A stretch of DNA of 8,972 bases from an uncultured Collinsella sp. GTDB lineage: Bacteria; Actinomycetota; Coriobacteriia; Coriobacteriales; Coriobacteriaceae. A model generated the notes under the pieces. It was not told where the DNA came from and did no database searches. It saw only the letters and a list, made by a program, of their open reading frames with translations. Position numbers and translations under genes: made by a program. Of the stretch, positions 5,234 to 8,972 are shown piece after piece (position 1 is the first letter of the stretch; each line of letters begins with the position of its first letter). The stretch spans positions 1 through 8,972 of the forward strand of contig CABQHR010000063.1 in assembly GCA_902463875.1 (NCBI GenBank), given 5' to 3'.

Positions 5234-6673
5234 ATGTCCGTTAACCCCGCCAGCGTCACCAACCCGCCCGCGCAGTTTCCCGAGGACTTTGTCTTTGGCG
5301 GCGCCACCGCTGCCTACCAGGTAGAGGGCGAGACCCGCACTCACGGTAAGGGCAAGGTTGCCTGGGACGACTTCCTGGAGGCCCAGGGCCGTTTCTCCCC
5401 CGATCCCGCTTCGGACTTCTACAACCAGTACCCCGTCGATTTGGAGCTGTGCGAGGAGTTCGGCATCAACGGCATCCGCCTCTCCATCGCCTGGAGCCGC
5501 ATCTTCCCCAACGGCACCGGCGAGATCAACCCCGAGGGCGTGCAGTTCTACCACGATCTCTTTGCCGAGTGCCACAAGCACCACGTTGAGCCGTTTGTCA
5601 CGCTGCATCACTTCGATACACCACTGCCCCTCTTTGAGAAGGGTGACTTCCTCAACCGCGAGACTATCGACGCCTTTGTGGACTTTGCCACCTTCTGCTT
5701 TAAGGAGTACGCCGACCAGGTAACCTACTGGTTCACCTTTAACGAGATCTGGGCCGACGCCTCCAACACCTACATCGAGGGCACCTTCCCCGGTGGCGTC
5801 AAAGCTCATCTGGCCGAGGCTTTCCAGTGCGAGCACAACATGATGCTCGCCCACGCCAAGGCAGTGCTCGCCTTCCACAACGGCGGCTTTAAGGGCAAGA
5901 TCGGCGTCATCCAGTCGCTGGAGTTTAAGTACCCGCTCAACGAGAACGACCCTGCCGACATCAAGGCCGCCAACAACGAGCACGTGCTGCAGAACCAGTT
6001 CCTGCTCGACGCCACCTTCCGCGGCGACTACGCGCCCGATACGCTCGAGTGCGCCAACCGCCTGGCTGCCGTCTCGGGCGGCACCATCGAGATCCTGGAC
6101 GAGGACCTCGAGATCATGCGCGAGGCAGCGCTCTACAACGACTACTTGGGCGTTAACAACTACCAGTGCCGCTTCCTCAAGGCTTACGACGGCGAGAACG
6201 ACCTGCACCACAACGGTACGGGCGAAAAGGGCACCGGCCGCTGGCGCGTCAAGGGCATTGGCGAGCATGTGAACAAGCCCGGCATCCCCACCACCGACTG
6301 GGACTGGATCATCTATCCCGAGGGTCTGTTCGACCTGCTCGTCTACATTAAGCAGCGCTATCCCAACTACAAGCAGATCTTCATCACCGAGAACGGCATG
6401 GGCTACAAGGATCCCTACAAGGACGGCTTTGTGGACGACCAGCCGCGCATCGACTACATCGAGCAGCACCTGCGCTGGCTGCTCAAGGCCATGGAGGTCG
6501 GCGTCAACGTGGGCGGCTACTTCCTGTGGAGCCTGCAGGACCAGTTCTCCTGGACCAACGGCTACAACAAGCGCTACGGCTTCTTCTACGTAGACTTTGA
6601 GACCCAGAAGCGCACGCCCAAGGCAAGCGCCTACTGGTACAAGCACGTGGCCGAGACCCGTCGTCTGGACTAG
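5234..6673 (+). CDS. lacG: 6-phospho-beta-galactosidase, GH1 family
   Basis: 479 aa from this start; LacG proteins are about 470. It hydrolyses galactoside 6-phosphates such as lactose 6-phosphate in the cytoplasm, retaining mechanism. Motifs: FPEDFVFGGATAAYQVEG (15-32), FVTLHHFDTP (121-130), acid/base Glu171 in TFNE, TDWDWIIYPEG (354-364), nucleophile Glu386 in ITENG, and the phosphate-binding segment Ser439-Trp440...Lys446-Arg447-Tyr448 in FSWTNGYNKRYG. A Trp after the Ser is what known 6-phospho-beta-galactosidases carry, whereas 6-phospho-beta-glucosidases generally have a smaller residue, so galactoside specificity is favoured. An in-frame ATG at 5216 adds six residues but lacks any ribosome site; 5234 has at least GGA 9 nt upstream. 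It follows lacE on the same strand and ends in a strong terminator. The alternative is a dual-specificity 6-phospho-glycosidase. Confidence 0.92.
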   Translation: MSVNPASVTNPPAQFPEDFVFGGATAAYQVEGETRTHGKGKVAWDDFLEAQGRFSPDPASDFYNQYPVDLELCEEFGINGIRLSIAWSRIFPNGTGEINPEGVQFYHDLFAECHKHHVEPFVTLHHFDTPLPLFEKGDFLNRETIDAFVDFATFCFKEYADQVTYWFTFNEIWADASNTYIEGTFPGGVKAHLAEAFQCEHNMMLAHAKAVLAFHNGGFKGKIGVIQSLEFKYPLNENDPADIKAANNEHVLQNQFLLDATFRGDYAPDTLECANRLAAVSGGTIEILDEDLEIMREAALYNDYLGVNNYQCRFLKAYDGENDLHHNGTGEKGTGRWRVKGIGEHVNKPGIPTTDWDWIIYPEGLFDLLVYIKQRYPNYKQIFITENGMGYKDPYKDGFVDDQPRIDYIEQHLRWLLKAMEVGVNVGGYFLWSLQDQFSWTNGYNKRYGFFYVDFETQKRTPKASAYWYKHVAETRRLD

Positions 6674-6683
6674 TCAACGCCAT

Positions 6684-6709
6684 CGGCTGCCGTGACCATC
6701 ACGCAGCCG
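6684..6709 (+). other. Hairpin 1 in the lacG 3' region
   Basis: CGGCTGCCGTG (6684-6694) pairs with CACGCAGCCG (6700-6709) with one bulged base and a 5-nt loop. No T-tract follows. It begins 10 bp after the lacG stop. Confidence 0.5.
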
Positions 6710-6729
6710 CGCACCTTACCATTCCCGAT

Positions 6730-6752
6730 TGCATGGACACTGCGTCCATGCA
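6730..6752 (+). other. Hairpin 2 in the lacG 3' region
   Basis: TGCATGGAC (6730-6738) pairs perfectly with GTCCATGCA (6744-6752) around ACTGC. The CCTCTTTCC that follows is only moderately T-rich. It may be a weak first terminator or a stabilising hairpin. Confidence 0.5.
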
Positions 6753-6765
6753 CCTCTTTCCGTGT

Positions 6766-6829
6766 GGCGGATACGACCTTCCCGGTGGATGCTTCGGCAT
6801 CCTTGGTCGTATCCGCCTCTTTTGTTTTT
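6766..6829 (+). terminator. Strong intrinsic terminator of lacG
   Basis: A 13-bp outer stem, GGCGGATACGACC (6766-6778) with GGTCGTATCCGCC (6805-6817), encloses a second stem GGATGC-TTCG-GCATCC (6787-6802) with a stabilising TTCG tetraloop. TCTTTTGTTTTTG follows directly. This is the clear end of the lacE-lacG transcription unit. Confidence 0.9.
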
Positions 6830-6851
6830 GAGCGGACCGGCCTTCCGTTTA

Positions 6852-7147
6852 TCTCGATCTGTAACATCTAACAGGGATTTTCAGTCCTAACTGTTATAGA
6901 TTGAGACAAACGCTCAGGCCAATCCTCTCAATCTCAATCTGTAACATCTAACCCACTTTTGACCGTCTAACTGTTACAGATCGAGACAAACGCTCAAGCT
7001 ATTCTCCTCAATCTAAATCTGTAACATCTAGCTGAGTTTTCCTCCCCCACCCGTTACAGATCGAGACATACCGCACGAGTCAGCCCGTTCAATCTCGATC
7101 TGTAACATCTGGTCGAGTTTTTCGGTCCCAACTGTTACAGATCTAGA
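6852..7147. repeat. Array of eight 15-bp arms in alternating orientation, 40-bp period
   Basis: The arm TCTCGATCTGTAACA and its reverse complement alternate: forward at 6852, 6932, 7012 and 7093; reverse at 6892, 6972, 7052 and 7133. Arm centres are 40 bp apart throughout (one step is 41). Gaps are 25 nt everywhere except one of 26. The four gaps inside forward-reverse pairs share TCT at the start and a central TTTT; two of the three other gaps share CAAACGCTCA and end in CTCAA. Arms differ from consensus by 0-2 bases, and every arm can pair with the neighbour on either side. It fills most of the gap between convergent lacG and the second lacI. No coding potential is supported. It is not a CRISPR: the repeats are short, inverted, and the gaps resemble each other. 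Confidence 0.85.
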
Positions 7148-7156
7148 TGAACGGGC
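7083..7156. repeat. Extended dyad around the last repeat unit
   Basis: GCCCGTTCA (7083-7091) and TGAACGGGC (7148-7156) flank the last forward and reverse arms, lengthening that hairpin to about 24 pairs per side with a few mismatches and one extra A, around the 25-nt loop. It lies 9 bp from the stop of the second lacI gene. It lacks a U-tract but could slow or stop minus-strand transcripts. Confidence 0.55.
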
Positions 7157-7165
7157 CGAGCAAAC

Positions 7166-8176
7166 CTACGCCCGCAGGTCTTTCACGCTGGAACGCTCGA
7201 CCAACACGCCCGAGACGAGCGTGCGGCTTCTGGAACTCGGGGCTTCCAGGCCTGCAACGACCTCGTTAAGCGCACGGATGCCCAACTCACGGTGGCGGAA
7301 CTTCACCGACGTCAAAATCGAATTGGGAATCGTCTTATAGAGCTCGTCGTCGAAGCCGATCACGGACACATCGCCGGGTACGCTCAGCCCCTTGTCACGC
7401 AGAGCCATCATCACGCCGTTTGCCATGCTGTCGTTGGCAGCCAAAACCGCCGTGCAATCGGGCTTATCGGCGAGCGCCAGACCCGCGGCATAGCCGCTAT
7501 CTGCATTCCAATCACCCCGCAGCGGCTCGGGCGGTTCAATGCCGCGCGCCTCGAGTGCCGTGCGCCAACCTTTCATACGACACTGGCTTGACAGCGATTC
7601 TTCTTTACCGGCAACGAAATAGACGTTCTTGTGCCCGCGATCCAAAAAGTACTCGCACGCCATACGCGCACCGCCCTCTTGATCGTCACTGACCGTAGAG
7701 CAAGTAGGGTGTTCCATAGGCGTGATGATCACGGTCTTGAGGTCTTTTGGCGCCTCGAAGGTGTCGAAGTCGTCGACCATCTGACGCAAGTTGAAGATCA
7801 TGCCATCGACGGGCAGCTGCGACATCCTGCGCGCTGCATCGGCGAGGGTCATCTTCTCCCCCGCTCGTTTCTTGATCATCGTGAGAGCAAAGCCTCGCTC
7901 TTCGGCGGCATCGGCGATACCGTCGATCATGTCCACGGCACCACCCGACAAGTGGAACAACACCACGCCGATGCACCCGTAACGGCCCAACTTGAGTGAG
8001 CGCGCGGCAAAGTTAGTTCGAAATCCGAGCGCCTCCATGGCCGCATGGACCTTCTCGCGCGTCGACTCGCGCACGCTATCGGGCTCATTGATTACACGAG
8101 ATACCGTCTTGAGAGACACGCCGGCGGCAACCGCCACATCGTTCATTGAGACGTTTTTCTTGTCCAACGTTGCCAC
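7166..8176 (-). CDS. LacI-family transcriptional regulator (second copy)
   Basis: 336 aa from a GTG start. The HTH is at about residues 9-29 (SMNDVAVAAGVSLKTVSRVI), the hinge at about 54-64 (TNFAARSLKLG), then a LacI effector domain with LPVDGMIF (121-128), STVSDDQ (160-166), GDWNADSGYAAG (221-232), AANDSMA (246-252) and VIGFDDE (272-278). It is clearly paralogous to the first LacI along its whole length (for example RMSxLPVDGM, MEHPxCSTV, GIEPP, RGDW). Recognition-helix positions are Leu22-Lys23 instead of Glu-Gln, so operator preference probably differs. A longer form with an ATG at 8245 adds 23 residues not seen in the paralogue; GTG is preferred because GGGAGA lies 4 nt before it and the protein then starts M-A, 9 residues before the HTH, like the first copy. 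It is divergent from the second EIIC gene, its likely target. Confidence 0.9.
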   Translation of the reverse strand: MATLDKKNVSMNDVAVAAGVSLKTVSRVINEPDSVRESTREKVHAAMEALGFRTNFAARSLKLGRYGCIGVVLFHLSGGAVDMIDGIADAAEERGFALTMIKKRAGEKMTLADAARRMSQLPVDGMIFNLRQMVDDFDTFEAPKDLKTVIITPMEHPTCSTVSDDQEGGARMACEYFLDRGHKNVYFVAGKEESLSSQCRMKGWRTALEARGIEPPEPLRGDWNADSGYAAGLALADKPDCTAVLAANDSMANGVMMALRDKGLSVPGDVSVIGFDDELYKTIPNSILTSVKFRHRELGIRALNEVVAGLEAPSSRSRTLVSGVLVERSSVKDLRA

Positions 8177-8180
8177 TATT

Positions 8181-8186
8181 TCTCCC
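8181..8186 (-). promoter_or_regulatory. Ribosome binding site deciding the GTG start of the second lacI
   Basis: GGGAGA on the minus strand lies 4 nt upstream of GTG (8174-8176). The upstream in-frame ATGs at 8245 and 8197-8199 have no comparable site, and the ATG at 8188-8190 would place this site inside the gene. Confidence 0.65.
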
Positions 8187-8218
8187 ATCGGCTTCATGTC
8201 GCATATTTTCTGCGTTCT

Positions 8219-8245
8219 AGCATACACTACCTGCCCGACTGACAA
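8219..8245 (-). promoter_or_regulatory. Possible promoter of the second lacI gene
   Basis: On the minus strand TTGTCA (8240-8245, 5/6) and TATGCT (8219-8224, 4/6) are separated by 15 bp, which is short. Transcription starting near 8212 would leave a ~36-nt leader before the GTG and would exclude the 8245 ATG. Confidence 0.35.
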
Positions 8246-8259
8246 ATCAGCCGTTTATC

Positions 8260-8278
8260 GGACAATATCGACCGTTCA
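8260..8278. promoter_or_regulatory. GGACAATATCGA plus ACCGTTCA box
   Basis: The ACCGTTCA box at 8271-8278 overlaps the 12-mer at 8260-8271 by one base; that 12-mer matches 1856-1867 at 11 of 12 bases. It lies in the divergent region about 85-100 bp before the second lacI start and about 150 bp before the second EIIC start. It joins this promoter region to the EIIA and lacE regions. Confidence 0.45.
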
Positions 8279-8305
8279 CCTGTAAATCCTTGTTGCTCTT
8301 CCAAA

Positions 8306-8324
8306 AATGTCTTACGTTGTCATT
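8306..8324. promoter_or_regulatory. Operator-like dyad, variant copy upstream of the second EIIC
   Basis: AATGTCTTACGTTGTCATT has AATG and CATT ends and an ACGTT core like the two dyads upstream of lacE, but with one extra base in the left half. On the minus strand the half-site AATGACAACGT matches the consensus AATGnnAACGT completely. The altered spacing could weaken binding by the first LacI or suit the second. Confidence 0.45.
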
Positions 8325-8332
8325 TCGCAATG

Positions 8333-8351
8333 CCTTCCTTAAGCAGGAAGG
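8333..8351 (+). other. Small hairpin in the leader region of the second EIIC
   Basis: CCTTCC (8333-8338) pairs with GGAAGG (8346-8351) around TTAAGCA. There is no T-tract. It may lie in the 5' untranslated region of the EIIC gene, whose promoter I could not place with confidence. The rest of 8352-8420 shows nothing I can support. Confidence 0.3.
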
Positions 8352-8428
8352 TTTCCGGGCAGTCCTGACCATCCATCGACGACCAGTTCCATCCACATGC
8401 ATCGCGCATCGAGCAGCAAAGGAGCTCT

Positions 8429-8972
8429 ATGGACGTCATCGTAAAGATGCTCGAAAAGCATCAGCCGTTCTTTGAGAAGATCTCGAGGAACATCTACCTC
8501 CAGGCCATTAAAGACGGATTCCTTGGGTGCATGCCCATCGTCCTGACCTCTTCGATTTTCCTGCTCATCGCCACCCTTCCTGGCGTGGTTGGCATCACGT
8601 TGCCCCAGCCGCTCATCGACTGGTGCAACAAGCTGTACAACTTCACCATGGGCGTTATGGGCATCATGGTCGCCGGCACCACTGCAAAGAACTTCACGGC
8701 TTCCATGAACCGCCGCATGCCCGCCGGTAAGGTGCTCAACGACGGCTCCACCATGGTGGCCGCCCAGTGCAGCATGCTTCTGCTCGCCGTTACGCAGTTC
8801 ACCACCAAGCTCGACGGTTCCGAGCTTTCGGTCTTCGATTGCACTAGCATGGGCACGCGCGGCCTGTTCTCGGCATACATCGCCGCGTTCATTACCGTGT
8901 GGGTTTATAAGTTCTGTGTCTCGCGTGATCTGACCATTAAGCTGCCCAAGGAGGTCCCGGGCGCTATCGCTC
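8429..8972 (+). CDS. PTS lactose/cellobiose-family EIIC permease, 5' part (cut by window end)
   Basis: Open from ATG to the window edge, 181 complete codons. GGAG (8421-8424) lies 4 nt before the start. The product begins MDVIVKMLEKHQPFFEKISR and continues NIYLQAIKDGFLGCMPIVL, the N-terminus typical of lactose/cellobiose EIIC. It then matches the lacE-like protein in order: SSIFLLIATLPG, YNFTMGVMGIMVAGTTAKNF, MGTRGLFSAYIAAFITVWVYKF and IKLPKEVPG. It has several hydrophobic segments (about 33-50, 71-86, 108-122, 141-160). It is a paralogue of lacE facing its own LacI regulator. Whether it carries an EIIB domain, and what sugar it moves, cannot be seen here. It could rely on the lacF-like EIIA at 1349-1687. 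Confidence 0.93.
   Translation, partial: MDVIVKMLEKHQPFFEKISRNIYLQAIKDGFLGCMPIVLTSSIFLLIATLPGVVGITLPQPLIDWCNKLYNFTMGVMGIMVAGTTAKNFTASMNRRMPAGKVLNDGSTMVAAQCSMLLLAVTQFTTKLDGSELSVFDCTSMGTRGLFSAYIAAFITVWVYKFCVSRDLTIKLPKEVPGAIA

Noticed and set aside
5129..6646. 505-codon open frame on the minus strand, antisense to lacG
   Set aside because: Same cause: stop codons are rare in this antisense frame because of third-position C/G bias. The product is Val/Leu/Ala-rich with no recognisable motif, and the plus strand holds GH1 with all catalytic motifs.
6670..6867. 65-codon minus-strand open frame over the lacG terminator
   Set aside because: It runs through a strong terminator and hairpins, has no ribosome site I can see, and its product has no family features.
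6852..7147. CRISPR array
   Set aside because: Arms are only 15 bp, alternate in orientation, gaps resemble one another (shared TTTT or CAAACGCTCA), and no cas gene is visible.
8177..8245. N-terminal extension of the second LacI (ATG at 8245)
   Set aside because: The 23 extra residues have no counterpart in the paralogue, no ribosome site precedes that ATG, and a promoter-like sequence overlaps it. The GTG at 8174-8176 has GGGAGA at good spacing.

Overview
The window looks like a chromosomal stretch from a GC-rich, Gram-positive, sugar-fermenting anaerobe. A gut Coriobacteriia member such as Collinsella is my best guess. The reasons are strong C/G preference at third codon positions, AGGAG-type ribosome binding sites, a lactose-type phosphotransferase (PTS) gene set, and paired LacI-family regulators. 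The genus is an inference; nothing in the window proves it.

Layout: (1) 1-1200, an orphan membrane protein of unknown function on the minus strand, with its own terminator and a likely promoter. (2) 1204-1321, a long near-perfect inverted repeat followed by the terminator of the next minus-strand gene. (3) 1349-1687, a lactose-family PTS EIIA (lacF-like), minus. (4) 1901-2905, a LacI-family regulator, minus. (5) 2906-3261, a divergent control region full of operator-like dyads. (6) 3262-5037, lacE-like EIICB, plus. (7) 5039-5211, structured intergenic DNA holding hairpins and a possible promoter. (8) 5234-6673, lacG-like 6-phospho-beta-galactosidase (GH1), plus. (9) 6674-7165, three hairpins including a strong terminator, then an array of eight 15-bp arms in alternating orientation every 40 bp. 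(10) 7166-8176, a second LacI-family regulator, minus. (11) 8177-8428, a second divergent control region. (12) 8429 to the window end, the 5' part of a second PTS EIIC gene, plus.

How it works together (inference from families): EIIA passes phosphate to the EIIB domain of the EIICB. The EIIC domain imports lactose or a related beta-galactoside as the 6-phosphate, and the GH1 enzyme splits it into galactose 6-phosphate and the aglycone sugar. The tagatose-6-phosphate genes that would use galactose 6-phosphate are not in the window. Each LacI regulator faces an EIIC gene across a divergent promoter region, so the lacI-EIIC module appears duplicated. EIIA is not in an operon with lacE and lacG but lies on the other strand beyond the first lacI. 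Two short motifs recur in all three PTS promoter regions and suggest shared control.

The least explained features are the 40-bp-period alternating inverted array at 6852-7147 and the 71-bp inverted repeat at 1204-1274.
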